Assembly: GCA_018434945.1 (NCBI GenBank)
Contig: JAHDOI010000024.1
Location: 1-64,000, forward strand
Source of the DNA: Selenomonadales bacterium
Lineage (GTDB): Bacteria; Bacillota; Negativicutes; Sporomusales; UBA7701
Direction of reading: 5' to 3'
DNA length: 64,000 nt
Made by a program: the position numbers and the translations under genes. Of this stretch, positions 40,658 to 51,473 are shown piece after piece. Below the pieces are notes generated by a model. The model saw only the letters and a program-made list of their open reading frames with translations. It made no database searches and had not been told where the DNA came from. The stretch's first letter is position 1. Every line of letters starts with the position of its first letter.

Positions 40658-43348
40658 ATGAAAAGTTCGCTACGGTCTCTGGTTTTAATAACTTTCGTTG
40701 CTCTGATGGTGGCGACGTTCGCCATCGTCGGCTATTTCGCTTTCATTACCTGGCAGGCCCACACCGGGCGGATGGTGGCCGAGATCCAGAACATCACGAA
40801 CAGCGTGATCGTCAGCCGCATCGACGGCTTCATCGACGAAACCCGCCATGTGAACGAGACGAACCGCAACCTGGTCGGCCGGAAGGCGATCGCCCTGGAG
40901 GACAAGCGCGAACGCGACCTTTATTTCGCCAGCGTGCTGCAGGCGACGGGCGACGAGGTGTACAGTTTCACGTACGGCAAGGAGAACGGCGAATTTTACG
41001 GGGCGCGCCGCAACGCGCGCAGCGAGATCGAGGTGTACGAGAACAACGCGCTGACCGGCGGCAGAACGCGCTACTATGCCGTGACGCCCGAGCTTACTGC
41101 CGGTAAGCTGGTGACCGAGACGGGGAAGTTCGATCCCCGGACGAGGGATTGGTATAAGATCGCCAAGGCGGCGGGGAAACCGGTGTTCTCCCCCATCTAT
41201 AAACATTTTGTGATCGACGACCTGGCGATTTCGGCGGCCTGGCCGATTTACGACCGGGACGGCGCGCTCATGGGCGTGCTGGGAACGCACATAACGCTTT
41301 CGAAGATGAACGGGTACCTGCGCGAGGTGGTGCGGGACCGGGACGCTGTGGCGTATATCGTCGAGAAGGACAGCGGCTTTCTGGTGGCGAACTCGCAGGG
41401 CTGGCCGAATTTCGGCCCTGATGCCGCCGGCATCAGGAGGATCTCGCTCGGGGAGACCGAGAACGCGGCGGTCGTCGAAGCCTGGCGCCGGTACCAGGCG
41501 GCGCCCGGGAACGCGGCGGCGGCGTGGGGAGAAAAAGACGGACTGTCCGTCAAGGTTACCGAGTACGACCGGGACGGCCTTAACTGGCTGATAATCACGG
41601 CTATCCCGAAAGGCCCGTTCATGGCCGGGTTCGTGAAGAGCCTCCAGTTTTCGCTGTTTATCGCTGTGCTCGCCATCGTGCTGGCCGTCCTGATTTACGC
41701 GAAAAGCACGGCGATCGTTTTCAGGCCGGTGTATGACCTGATAAGGACGACGGAGAAGTTTTCGGGCGGCGATTTCGATGTGCGCGCGCGGGTGGTGCGC
41801 CAGGACGAGATCGGCAGGCTGTCGGCCGCCTTCAACAAGATGGCCGACCAGATCGACGCCCTGATCCATTCGCTGGAGGCGCGCATCCGGGCGCGGACGA
41901 AGAGGCTTGAGAGAACGGTGCGGCTGCTGAAGGACAGCGAGGATAACATCCGCCTGCTGCTGGATTCGACCGCCGAGGCGATCTACGGCATCGATACGGA
42001 CGGCAACTGCACGTTCTGCAACGCCAGCTGCCTGCGGATGCTCGGGTACAACAGGACAAGGGAGCTGATCGGGGAAAACATGCACAACAAGCTGCATGCC
42101 CGGCGCAGCGACGGCAGCGCCATCTTGCAGGAGGATTGCCGGATCTTCCGGACGCTGCGCAACGGCGACGGGGTGCATGCCGACGACGAGGTTTTCTGGC
42201 GGGCCGACGGGACGTATTTCCCGGTGGAATATTTCTCTTACCCCCAGTACCGCGACGGTAGAATCGTCGGCGCGGTCGTGACGTTCTTCGATATCTCCGA
42301 CCGCAAGAAGTCGCAGGCGGATATCCTGTATCTCAGCCACCACGATCAGCTTACCGGGCTCTATAACCGCCGGTTTTACGAAAGCGAGCTGCTGCGGCTC
42401 GATACGCCGGGCAACCTGCCGATGACGGTGGCGGTGGCCGACGTCAACGGCCTGAAGCTGGTCAACGATTCCCTTGGCCACGCCGTGGGAGACACCCTGC
42501 TGGTGAAGGCGGCCGAAGCGCTGACGAGGGGGTGCCGCGACAGCGACATGATCGCCAGGCTGGGCGGCGACGAGTTCGTGATCCTCATGCCGCGCACGAG
42601 CGCCGCCGAGGCCGAACGGATCATCGGGCGCATCAAGGATATAGCCGCCGGGGAAACTGTGGGCTCGGTCGCGGTGTCGCTCTCCTTCGGGTACTGCACG
42701 AAGACCTCGGTCCAAGAGGCGATCGAGGAGGTCTTCAAGAAGGCCGACGACGATATGTACCGCGCCAAACTGTTCGAGAGCCCGGATATGCTCGGCCGGA
42801 CGATCACGACGATCATCGCCGCGCTGTACGAAAAGAACGACATCGAGGAGGCGCATTCGCGCCGGGTCGCCGAGCTGTGCCGGAGGATGGGCGAGGCCCT
42901 GGGGCTGCCTGCCGGCGAGGTGGAAGCGCTGAGCAACGCCGGGCTGCTCCACGACATCGGCAAGATCGCGATCGCCGACGAGATCCTGAACAAGCCGGAT
43001 AAGCTGACGGATGTCGAGTGGGCGGAGGTCAGACGCCACCCGGAAATCGGCTACCGCATCCTCAGCGCGGTCAACCATCTGTCGGAGATCGCGAACAACG
43101 TGCTCGCCCACCACGAGCGGTGGGACGGCGGCGGCTACCCCAAAGGGACGACGGGGACGGAGATTCCTTTGCCGGCCAGGATCATCCACATCGCCGACGC
43201 GTACGACGCTATGACGAGTTACCGCAGTTTCCGGGGCGCGAGGACGCACGAGGAGGCGGTCGCCGAACTGCAGCTGGGCGCCGGCCGGCAGTTCGACCCC
43301 GCGCTTGTCGAGATATTCGTGGAGAAGGTGCTGGATAAACCGGCGTAA
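40658..43348 (+). CDS. dCache-HAMP-PAS-GGDEF-HD-GYP signalling protein
   Basis: An 896-residue membrane sensor. Order: TM1 (about 10-30), a double Cache sensor outside the membrane (to about 320), TM2 (LFIAVLAIVLAVLIYA), HAMP, a coiled coil, PAS (SEDNIRLLLDSTAEAIYGID), GGDEF with intact LGGDEFVILM and HHDQLTGLYNRRF, and HD-GYP with HDIGK and HHERWDGGGYP. It has both synthesis and breakdown motifs for c-di-GMP and so could drive the riboswitches in this window. ATG at 40658 has GAGGCGG upstream; the ATG at 40640 in the same frame has a weak site. A terminator follows. Confidence 0.94.
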   Translation: MKSSLRSLVLITFVALMVATFAIVGYFAFITWQAHTGRMVAEIQNITNSVIVSRIDGFIDETRHVNETNRNLVGRKAIALEDKRERDLYFASVLQATGDEVYSFTYGKENGEFYGARRNARSEIEVYENNALTGGRTRYYAVTPELTAGKLVTETGKFDPRTRDWYKIAKAAGKPVFSPIYKHFVIDDLAISAAWPIYDRDGALMGVLGTHITLSKMNGYLREVVRDRDAVAYIVEKDSGFLVANSQGWPNFGPDAAGIRRISLGETENAAVVEAWRRYQAAPGNAAAAWGEKDGLSVKVTEYDRDGLNWLIITAIPKGPFMAGFVKSLQFSLFIAVLAIVLAVLIYAKSTAIVFRPVYDLIRTTEKFSGGDFDVRARVVRQDEIGRLSAAFNKMADQIDALIHSLEARIRARTKRLERTVRLLKDSEDNIRLLLDSTAEAIYGIDTDGNCTFCNASCLRMLGYNRTRELIGENMHNKLHARRSDGSAILQEDCRIFRTLRNGDGVHADDEVFWRADGTYFPVEYFSYPQYRDGRIVGAVVTFFDISDRKKSQADILYLSHHDQLTGLYNRRFYESELLRLDTPGNLPMTVAVADVNGLKLVNDSLGHAVGDTLLVKAAEALTRGCRDSDMIARLGGDEFVILMPRTSAAEAERIIGRIKDIAAGETVGSVAVSLSFGYCTKTSVQEAIEEVFKKADDDMYRAKLFESPDMLGRTITTIIAALYEKNDIEEAHSRRVAELCRRMGEALGLPAGEVEALSNAGLLHDIGKIAIADEILNKPDKLTDVEWAEVRRHPEIGYRILSAVNHLSEIANNVLAHHERWDGGGYPKGTTGTEIPLPARIIHIADAYDAMTSYRSFRGARTHEEAVAELQLGAGRQFDPALVEIFVEKVLDKPA

Positions 43349-43381
43349 GGGAAAGCCGGGAGATGATACGCGGAAAAACGG

Positions 43382-43422
43382 GCGTCCCCTCCCCCATTCG
43401 CGGGCGGGGACGCTTCGTTTTT
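43382..43422 (+). terminator. Terminator after the GGDEF/HD-GYP gene
   Basis: GCGTCCCC (43383-43389 region) pairs with GGGGACGC (43406-43413), then TTCGTTTTT. Confidence 0.75.
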
Positions 43423-43436
43423 GCGCCGGCGGTTTT

Positions 43437-44183
43437 TCAGCGGCTGAAGCGGCAGGTTACGCCTTTGCAGCCGTGGGTCGTGTCTTTGATGTGGAAGCAA
43501 CGCGCGTGGCTGAGCGGCAGCCGCACCCGGCATAGCTCCTTGAGGATTTCGGCGCCGGAGAGCACCGCGGTACGCACGCTTTGCTTGCAGCAGCCCGGCC
43601 CGCCGCAGTCGGCGATGGCGGCCAGGGCGGCGTTGGCGGCCCGCATTGACAGGGTGCGCTCGACGTCCTTGGCGCAGGTGGCGTCAAGGAGGATGCTTAT
43701 GAAGGCGCCCGCGCCAAGACCGGCGCCGCAGGCCCCATGGTTGGCGCAGGTGCAGGCGGGTATCTGGCGCATGCGGCGGATGCCTTCGAGGATGTCGGCG
43801 TCGGTGACGGCGCGCGCGGCGCCGCCTGGAAGGGGAACAGGGCCGTGGTTTCTTACGGCGGCCAGCAGCGCGGCGACTACGATGGCGTGGTGTTCGGCGC
43901 CGAGCGACGGCAGGAAGGGGCCGCGCAGGAGCGTTTCGGCGATAGCCATCGGGTCTGTGCCGTCAGCGGCGAGGACGGTTTTTTCGAGGAAGTCGTGGAA
44001 GCCCGCGCCGTGGCAGTCTTCGCAGACGTAGTGGCCCGCGGGGCAGAGGACTGAGGCGGCGAAGGTCCGCCGACAGTAGCTGCAGGCTATTTCCGCGGCG
44101 TGGGTCCGGTAGACGAGCTTGGCGCCGCAGATCATGCAGTTTTCCAGGTGTCGTTGTTCGCCGTGCCGACCGGCACGGTCCAC
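43437..44183 (-). CDS. DUF5714-type cysteine-rich protein
   Basis: A protein of up to 248 residues with zinc- or cluster-like cysteines: CMICG, CSYC, LCPAGHYVCEDCHG, CTCANHGACGAG, GGPGCCKQ and GCKGVTCRFSR. The opening CMICGAKLVYRTHAAEIACSYC and GHYVCEDCH match what I associate with DUF5714, of unknown function, common near radical-SAM genes in anaerobes and methanogens. The start is uncertain: GTG at 44183 lacks a ribosome site, ATG at 44135 (MICGAK) has a weak one. Confidence 0.72.
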   Translation of the reverse strand: MDRAGRHGEQRHLENCMICGAKLVYRTHAAEIACSYCRRTFAASVLCPAGHYVCEDCHGAGFHDFLEKTVLAADGTDPMAIAETLLRGPFLPSLGAEHHAIVVAALLAAVRNHGPVPLPGGAARAVTDADILEGIRRMRQIPACTCANHGACGAGLGAGAFISILLDATCAKDVERTLSMRAANAALAAIADCGGPGCCKQSVRTAVLSGAEILKELCRVRLPLSHARCFHIKDTTHGCKGVTCRFSR

Positions 44184-44338
44184 TTGTGGGGTCGCTCAAC
44201 AGTTTTTGGCGACGATTTCTTCGTTCATCGGCATAGCCCCCTTGTCATCTGGCTTTTGCGTTGGTATTCTAGGCGGCGCGGTCTTATTCCTCCGGAGCAA
44301 CCTGGGCTTGCCGCAGGCGGTTTGGGGGAAGATAATGC

Positions 44339-46093
44339 GTGGACAACAAGGATTTTGGCCGAGAAGATGGAAATATGGGGAAAGATGCGGTTCGTAAAGA
44401 AAGGATGACGACTTTGGCGGCGGAGGAAAACGGCAAGCTGACGAGGGGGAACGTTGTGTCGCTGGCGATGCTGGCGGTGCTGTTCCTGTATATGTACGCG
44501 CTCAATTATTTTATGCCGCTGCACCGTGACGATTACGAGTACGCGCTGGTGTGGAACACGCTGGAGCGGCTGTCGTCGTGGCCGGATGTCTTCCGGTCGC
44601 TTTATCTCCACTATTTCCAGCACGGCGGACGGATGGTGGATTTCTTCGTGCTGGACGGCTTCCTGCTGGTCGGCAAGCAGTTGTTCAACCCGTTCAACGC
44701 CTTGCTGTACGTGGCGCTGATGGTGCTCATCTACTGGCATTCGCAGCGGGAGGTGACGCTGCGCTTCAACCCTTACATCCTCGGCCTGATCATCGTGTTC
44801 TGCTGGTTCGGCCTGCCGGACTGGGCGCTGACGAATGTGTGGATGACAGGGGCGTGTGTTTACCTGTTCACGGCGGTGCTGATCTTCGCTTTCCTGCTGC
44901 CGTATCATTTCGATCATATCGGCAGGCCGCTCATCGGGGACAGCTGGCCGGCCGCCGCGGGGATGTTCCTGGGCGGCGTGGCCGCGAGCTGGACGATCGA
45001 GAATACGGCGGCGACGATGATCCTGGTGGCGGCGGGGCTGACCTGGCTCGCGTGGCGGCGGGGCGCGCTGAAGATGTGGATGGCATCCGGCCTGGCGGGT
45101 TCGCTGCTGGGGTTCGCGCTGCTGGTGGCGGCGCCCGGCAATTTCGTGCGCTACGGCAAGGGGCCGAAATTTTTCATCCATTTCACCAATCAGCTGGCGG
45201 CCGGGCTGGAGATTTTCCTCGGCGTCATCCCGGTGGTGATTTTCCTGGTGCTGGCGTGGCGGGTGGTGAAAGCTGATTATGCCCGGCAGCAGGGCCTGAC
45301 GGCGCCTGCGCTCCCCGCACGGGGCGGCTTCGACATCTGGGGCGCCGTCCGCATCGCGCTGGCGCTGGTGATGCTGGCTTCGCTGCTGAACGGTCAATTT
45401 GCCGCCAAGTGGGCCGCTAACGGGCTTATTAACAATGTGGCTGTGCCGCTGGGGGTGGCGACCGCCCACCTCAAGGCCCAGCTCACCCGTACGCTGTCGG
45501 GGCTGGAGGAAGTGGTGCTGTATCTGCTGATCATGACGCAACTGGCGAAGTTCGCTTTCCGCCGGCTGGCGCTGAGGAAGGCGGACGCGGGCGCGCTGCT
45601 GGCGCAGGTGAAGCGGCGCGAGGTGCTGGCGACCTGCCCGGTGTGCCTGTTCGCGGCGGTGTGCGTGGCGCTGGCGGTGATCAACAATCTGGCGATGCTA
45701 CCGGCGCCGACCTTCCCCGGGCGGGCGGGCTACGGATCTGTGGTCTTTCTGATCATCGGCGCGGCGAGCCTGCTGACGCTGCCGGCGGTGAAGGCCGCCG
45801 TGCTGGGCGACGGTGCGAAGAGGCGGTTCGTGGCGGCGGTGGCGGCGCTGATGTTTTTCCCGATGGCGGCGGCGGCGCTGTACCAGTACTCAATCATCCA
45901 CCGCGAGGACGGGGCGCGGATGGCGTACCTGGAGCGACGGGTGGCCGAGGGTGCGACGTATGTTGAGCTGGAGCCGCTGTCGGTGAAGAACCGGGTGCTG
46001 CGGCACGTGTATTTCGTGGAGCTGAACAATTCGGTGTCGAAGGGCGGGCTGATCCGCTACTACGGGCTGAAGGATATAAAGGTGAGGGAATAG
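44339..46093 (+). CDS. DUF6056-like multi-pass membrane protein
   Basis: A 584-residue protein with about eleven hydrophobic segments and, in the first outer loop, PLHRDDYEYALVWNT and QHGGRMVDFFV, the acidic DDY pattern of GT-C-type glycosyltransferases; I associate this with DUF6056. A role in surface polysaccharide or glycan transfer is likely but not shown. GTG at 44339 has GGGGGAAG seven bases upstream; ATGs at 44375 or 44405 are alternatives with poorer sites. Confidence 0.78.
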   Translation: MDNKDFGREDGNMGKDAVRKERMTTLAAEENGKLTRGNVVSLAMLAVLFLYMYALNYFMPLHRDDYEYALVWNTLERLSSWPDVFRSLYLHYFQHGGRMVDFFVLDGFLLVGKQLFNPFNALLYVALMVLIYWHSQREVTLRFNPYILGLIIVFCWFGLPDWALTNVWMTGACVYLFTAVLIFAFLLPYHFDHIGRPLIGDSWPAAAGMFLGGVAASWTIENTAATMILVAAGLTWLAWRRGALKMWMASGLAGSLLGFALLVAAPGNFVRYGKGPKFFIHFTNQLAAGLEIFLGVIPVVIFLVLAWRVVKADYARQQGLTAPALPARGGFDIWGAVRIALALVMLASLLNGQFAAKWAANGLINNVAVPLGVATAHLKAQLTRTLSGLEEVVLYLLIMTQLAKFAFRRLALRKADAGALLAQVKRREVLATCPVCLFAAVCVALAVINNLAMLPAPTFPGRAGYGSVVFLIIGAASLLTLPAVKAAVLGDGAKRRFVAAVAALMFFPMAAAALYQYSIIHREDGARMAYLERRVAEGATYVELEPLSVKNRVLRHVYFVELNNSVSKGGLIRYYGLKDIKVRE

Positions 46094-46103
46094 GTTCGGT
46101 TAA

Positions 46104-46149
46104 TAAAAGAGGCCGCCCCGCAAGCACAGGTTTGCGGGGCGGCCTTTTT
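46104..46149. terminator. Bidirectional terminator
   Basis: AGGCCGCCCCGCAA pairs with TTTGCGGGGCGGCCT and is bounded by AAAAG and TTTTT, between convergent genes. Confidence 0.93.
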
Positions 46150-46151
46150 GG

Positions 46152-47510
46152 TCAGAGTTTTATGACGCCGACGGAGCTGAGGAAGATGACGAGGAGGAGG
46201 GCCGGGGTGACGTAGCGGAGGATGAAGAAGTATACGGGCAGCAGGCGGGCGGCGGCCGGCGAGCCTGCGGACAGTTCGCGGACGATGTCCGCCTTGTCGG
46301 CGAAGCGGCCGATGAATAAGGCGATGAGCAGGCCGCCGAGGGGGAGCATGATGTTGGAGGAGATGTAGTCGAACCAGTCGAAGAAGCCGCGGCCCATGAG
46401 GGTGTAACCGCCGAGCAGGCTGCCTTTGTCGACCGACAGGGTGGCGAGGATGCCGACGGCGAAGATGACGGCGACGCTGAGGAGGACGGCTCTGGAGCGC
46501 GTCAGGCCTTTTTCTTCGGAGAGGTAGGCGACCGGTACTTCGACGAGAGAGATCATGGCGGTGGTGGCGGCGATGGCGGCGAGGAAGAAGAAGGCGGTGA
46601 GCAGGATGGCGCCGAAGGGCATCTGGGAGAAGACGAGCGGGATGGTCATGAACAGCAGGCCGGGGCCGGCGCCCGGCTCGAGGCCGAAGGCGAAGACGGT
46701 CGGGAAGATGGCGAGGCCGGCGAGCAGCGAGACGAGGGTGTCGGACAGGGCGACTTTGGCGCCGGTGGCGAAGAGGTCGTTGTCGTGGGTGAAGTAACTG
46801 CCGTAGGTTATCATGCAGCCCATGCCGAGCGAGAGCTTGAAGAAGGCGAGCCCGAGGGCGGTGAGGACGGCGGCGGCGGAGAGCTTGCCGAAGTCGACGG
46901 CGAACAGGAAGCTGACGCCGTCGGCCGCGCCGGGGAGGGTGAGAGCGCGGAGGTCGCAGGCGATGATGAGGACGAAGAGGAGCGGCATGAGGGTTTTGGT
47001 GATGCGCTCGATGCCTTTTTTGACGCCCATGATGAGGATGCCGGCGACGACGGCGAGGACGACGGCCTGCCAGACGACGGGGGTGACGGGGCTGACGACG
47101 AGGGCGCCGAACTGGGCTTTGGCGCTTTCCATGGTGACGGCGGCGAAGTCGCCGCGCAGGGCTTTGAAGAGGTAGTAGTATACCCAGCCGGCGACCGAGC
47201 TGTAGAAGAACATGATGAGGCCGGCGGCGGCGACGCCAATGGTGCCGATGTGCTTCCAGGGGGTGCCGGGGGCGAGCTTTTCGAGGGCGCCGACGGCATT
47301 GCGGCGCGTGCGGCGGCCGAGGTAGAATTCGCCGAGCATGACGGGCAGGCCGACGAACACGATGCAGGCGAGGTATACGAGCAGGAAGGCGCCGCCGCCG
47401 TATTGGCCGGTGAGGTAGGGGAACTTCCAGATGTTGCCGAGGCCGACGGCCGAGCCGAGGGTGGCGAAGAAGACGGCGAGGCCGGAGGAGAAGGTTTCTC
47501 TTGTTTTCAT
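46152..47510 (-). CDS. Neurotransmitter:sodium symporter family transporter
   Basis: A 452-residue NSS (LeuT-type) transporter with about eleven to twelve hydrophobic segments. The unwound helix-1 motif GSAVGLGNIWKFPYLTGQYG (residues 17-36) that binds sodium and substrate is intact, as is the conserved GMGCMITYGSY in helix 6-7. The frame extends far upstream, but ATG at 47510 is used as AAGGGA lies seven bases before it. Prokaryotic members carry amino acids. Confidence 0.95.
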   Translation of the reverse strand: MKTRETFSSGLAVFFATLGSAVGLGNIWKFPYLTGQYGGGAFLLVYLACIVFVGLPVMLGEFYLGRRTRRNAVGALEKLAPGTPWKHIGTIGVAAAGLIMFFYSSVAGWVYYYLFKALRGDFAAVTMESAKAQFGALVVSPVTPVVWQAVVLAVVAGILIMGVKKGIERITKTLMPLLFVLIIACDLRALTLPGAADGVSFLFAVDFGKLSAAAVLTALGLAFFKLSLGMGCMITYGSYFTHDNDLFATGAKVALSDTLVSLLAGLAIFPTVFAFGLEPGAGPGLLFMTIPLVFSQMPFGAILLTAFFFLAAIAATTAMISLVEVPVAYLSEEKGLTRSRAVLLSVAVIFAVGILATLSVDKGSLLGGYTLMGRGFFDWFDYISSNIMLPLGGLLIALFIGRFADKADIVRELSAGSPAAARLLPVYFFILRYVTPALLLVIFLSSVGVIKL

Positions 47511-47659
47511 GCTGCATTCCCTTCTGCGAATAGATTGCGATGATTGCTGCGGTTGGGACACAAGGATTATGATACCATGGCGGCGCGCGGCCGGGCAACG
47601 GGGAAAAATATGGCCCGGGACGCATTTGGGGCGGCCCGGGCCGGAGATGCCGATCTGCG

Positions 47660-47956
47660 CTACAGGGGCGTTTCTTCGCCTTCGTAGAGCTTGATGGCGG
47701 TGGGTGCGGCGAGGAGGTCCTTGACCTTGGCCCGCCATTCGGCGATGTGGGGGGTGGTGAGGTGCTTCTTGAGCGCCTCCTTGCTTGTCCATTCCTCGAC
47801 GAACACCATCCGGTGGGGGTCGCCCGGGTCGTCGAACAGCGTGTAGCTGACGCAGCCTTCCTCCTGCCTGGTGGCGGCCATCAGGGGCCGGGCGAGCGCG
47901 AGCACGTCCGCTTTCTTGCCTTCTTTGACCGTCTGGGCGGCCATGACGATGATCAT
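47660..47956 (-). CDS. Antibiotic biosynthesis monooxygenase (ABM) domain protein
   Basis: A 98-residue dimeric alpha-beta barrel protein: VKEGKKADVLALARPLMAAT, EEGCVSYTLFDDPGDPHRMV, WTSKEALKKHLTTPHI. YgiN-type quinol monooxygenases have this size and these motifs; ABM proteins without cofactor oxidise quinones or other aromatics. ATG at 47956 with GGGAGGGAA upstream. It lies 150 bases before the NSS gene on the same strand. Confidence 0.92.
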   Translation of the reverse strand: MIIVMAAQTVKEGKKADVLALARPLMAATRQEEGCVSYTLFDDPGDPHRMVFVEEWTSKEALKKHLTTPHIAEWRAKVKDLLAAPTAIKLYEGEETPL

Positions 47957-48268
47957 GCGTGTTCCCTCCCGAGAGCTTTGATAGTTAGTAGTTTCTCCGT
48001 CCGGCGGCGCTTTCCTCGTTGCCGCAGATAATCTTTCGCAGTCGGCTACAGAGTATGTCCGGGCGCAGGCATCGCCTGCCCAGGATTGTCGGGCTTTAGC
48101 TTTTTATGTAATTCGGCCTGTAAAATTCCAATAAATGCATATAAATGCAAATAATGTTTTCTATAATTTTTCTTGTAGTTATATTATTAAACAGAGAAAG
48201 CTGTATTTAGTTGAAGTTGGCAGGAAAGCAACCGTTTTTCAAAAACTCCGGCAAAAGGCATGTGAAAT
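47957..48268. other. AT-rich intergenic stretch upstream of the autotransporter
   Basis: From about 48105 the DNA is AT-rich (AAATGCATATAAATGCAAAT, a direct repeat of ATAAATGCA) and contains candidate promoter boxes, but I cannot assign a definite -35/-10. No gene seen. Confidence 0.4.
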
Positions 48269-51200
48269 ATGAGAACAAAATGGCATAGATTGTTGGGGAT
48301 TCTTCTGGGCTTGTTTTTGCTGGCCGCCTTTAGCGGCACCGCCTATTGCGCCAACCCGGAAGATTTTGAGACACCGGAATACCTGGCCAACCAGGGCTTG
48401 CGCCTGATCTACGCTTCGGAAGCGTATGCGCTCGGTTATACCGGCAGAGGCATCACTTTGGGCATAGCGGATAATTTCGCGCAAATAACCCATGTCGAGT
48501 TCGCCAGCAAGGCAAATTCGAGAACTATTACTGTTCCGCGGAATTACAACTGGACGGCGTATACTCACGGTACGCACGTGGCCGGCATTATGGCGGCGGC
48601 CAAGAATAACCTGGGAATGCACGGCGTGGCTTTTGAGGCGAATCTGCTGTCCGGCGACGTGCTTTCCGACAATCAGTATAATAATTTACTTGGCGCTTAT
48701 AATGCTTTCATCGCTAATAGCAGTATAAAAATCATCAATAACAGCTGGGGTTCGACAGCCTATTACGATGTGGCCGGGAAGACGGCTTTCCAGGATCCGG
48801 GGTTTCAGTTGTCGCTCGATGTGCTGCAAAATGCCACAAACCGCGATAAGGTTCTGGTTTTTGCCGCCGGCAACAGCGGTCATCCCACCCCGGCCGCGGA
48901 AAGCACGCTTGCCTATCTGCGACCCCAGACGGCAGGCAACTTTATCAACGTCATTTCGGTTAATGCGGCCAATTATGATATGGCGACCAGCACCGCAGGC
49001 ACGGCCTTTGTCAGCGAGTTCAGCGATCTGACGAAGTATGTGGAGGAAAATAGCATCGCCGCACCGGGTTCTAATATCTATTCGTCCATTTCCAGTCCGT
49101 CGGCTAATAATTTGTATAAACCCGATTCGGGGACGTCGATGGCCGCGCCTCATGTCAGCGGTGTGGCCGGCTTGGTGCAGCAGGCTTTCCCGTATATGAG
49201 CGGCAAGCAGATCGTCGACACCGTGCTGACGACGGCAAACCGCAGCTTTACCCTGCCTGACTACACTGTTACGGTCCAGCAGGACGAGACACCAGCAGGT
49301 GGTAGTAGTTTCAAAGTTAACCTATATTATTTCAGAACTTCTCCGAATCCGGTACAAACGGATTTGACCAATTATTATAATGCCAACAGCACAACTTTGC
49401 TGAATTATGGTTATGATACTTTGAACAGTTTTCTGCTGGCGACCCGGTCGGTGTTTTACAACGTCCCGCAGGAGCTTGTTTTCGGCCAGGGCCTGCTGGA
49501 TGCCGGGACGGCCGTAAAAGGCCCCGGGTTACTGGATGCCAGACGGTTGACCGCAAGCAGCCTCAGTACGGGCTATGGACTGACGCAGGCCCTCTACGCC
49601 GTCAATACGAACGGATATGACAGTACGTGGAGTAACGATATCGGGGAAAGAAGGGCCGGCTTGCTGGAAGCGGGCAGCCCGTACCAGGATCTGCGGGAAA
49701 TCTATAATTATTACAATACGCAAGCCGGCGATACGTACAGCCTCGCGCAAGGCAGGACGTATATCGCGGAGTACAACGCCAGAGTGACCGCCAACGGACT
49801 AAAAGACCTGCCTGTAGGATTGATCAAATCCGGCTCTGGAACGCTGACGCTTTCAGGAACGAACACGTATCAGGGCAGCACCGTGGCAGCCGGCGGAACG
49901 CTGCAGATCGACGGAGCGGTCGCGGGTGACGCCTGGAGCGTAGGGTCGGGTACGATTGCCGGCGCTGGCACCATCGGCGGCAATGTTTTCAACCAATTCA
50001 ATATAAGGGCCGGGAGCGCCAGTACTCCCGGTATATTGAGGGTCAACGGCAATCTCACAAGTAACAGGTTCATTTCCGTTGTCATAAACAGCAAGGATAG
50101 CTTTGGCAAGATTGCGGTAGCCGGTACCGCCAATATCAATGGCTCCCTCTTAATCCCCTATACCGATGCCTACAAGCCGGATGAGAGGTATGTAGGGATT
50201 CTTACTGCCGCAATGGGCATCACCGGCACATTTTCAGACATGCCTGTGACGGGATTCCTGACGGCCGTGGGCAGCCATGACGGAACCACCGCCACGCTGC
50301 AATACAGGCAGGAGAATAATCTTGCCGGCACTACGGCCAAACAGTCTGAAACCTATCAAAAAATGATGGCTATATATAATAGGCTGCCTGTCGGGTCGCC
50401 GGAGAGGCTGGCCATGTACCCGCTGCTCAACCTAAACGATACACAGGCTCCCCAGGCCTTGACGGAAATCTACGGCGGAGCCCAGATAAACCAGGCGGCA
50501 TTCATTCAAAGCGATCCGACTATCGGCAACGCCGTGTCCGCAAGGATGGACTATCTGAAGCAACCGGCCGGCCAGCAAGTCTCCTTTCAACTCTCCGGGT
50601 TTGCGCCCGGCAGTATTACGGTCAACACCATCATCCCCCTGGAGTTGGATGCTGTTAACAGTTGGTGGGTGAAGGCCAGCAAAAACTGGGGCTCGATCCA
50701 CGCTCAGAATGACCTGCCTGTAATCAATAACCAGGGTTCCGGTTTTGTGGTAGGTACAGACAGGAAAACAGGCGAGAATTGGCGGACAGGAATTCTCTTC
50801 GGCTATAGCCAGAATCAGGTATCATCAACGCTGGCCAATACGACGAACCGCGGCTACCATCTGGGATTGTACGGGGGGGTTCAGTAAGGGCGCCTTAGAT
50901 TTACAGACTTACTTGGATTATGGCCGCCAGAAGAACCAGGCGACACGTTATCTCCGGCAATTGGGACTGCAGGCCGACAGCAGGTATTACAGCCAGACCA
51001 TGTCTTTGGGCATCGGCGCCAGTTATAACCTGCACCATGGTAAAGAGCAGCTGTGGCAGGTAAGCCCGTATGCCGATGTTAATATAACCCGCTATATACA
51101 GGACGGTTATTCCGAGACGGGTGCCGGCGCCAGCTACGACCAGATTGCCGATAAACTGACCAATACATATAGTACCGGAGAATTCGGCATTAAGGTTGCC

Positions 51201-51473
51201 CGCAAATTGCCTAAAGCGCATTATGCGTTTAATGTCGGATACAAAAGAGTGCTAAGCGGCAGTAATCCGGAGATGACCGTCGCCTACACGCTCACGCCGA
51301 CGGATAAAATTAAGATAAGCGGCAGCGAGCAAGATCGCGAGTATCTGGTGGTCGGTCTCAATATCCAGGGAAAATTGTCGAAAAACGTGACAATAGATGG
51401 GCAGATAACCGACGAAATAGGCAAGAAAAGCGATAATCTGACAGCATCATTGATGGTGCGAAAAGTTTGGTGA
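48269..51473 (+). pseudogene. Subtilisin-type autotransporter, frameshifted at a G7 run
   Basis: A type V secreted protease of about 1065 residues in two frames. Part 1 (48269-50878): signal peptide, peptidase S8 domain with the catalytic Asp in ITLGIADNF, His in THGTHVAGIMAA and Ser in SGTSMAAPHVSG, an autotransporter repeat (TLTLSGTNTYQGSTVAAGGT) and the start of the beta-barrel (TGENWRTGILFGYSQ...). Part 2 (50880-51473): the rest of the barrel, ending with an aromatic residue (SLMVRKVW). Seven Gs at 50873-50879 shift the frame; six would join LGLYGG to FSKGALDLQTYLDYG. The product needs an outer membrane. It may be phase-variable. Confidence 0.92.

Noticed and set aside
40685-43249. 854-codon minus-strand frame
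   Set aside because: Antisense to the GGDEF/HD-GYP gene; the real gene has complete domain motifs.
48110-48150. Replication origin or DnaA-box cluster in the AT-rich stretch
   Set aside because: Only ATAAATGCA repeats are seen; no DnaA boxes (TTATCCACA-type) occur.
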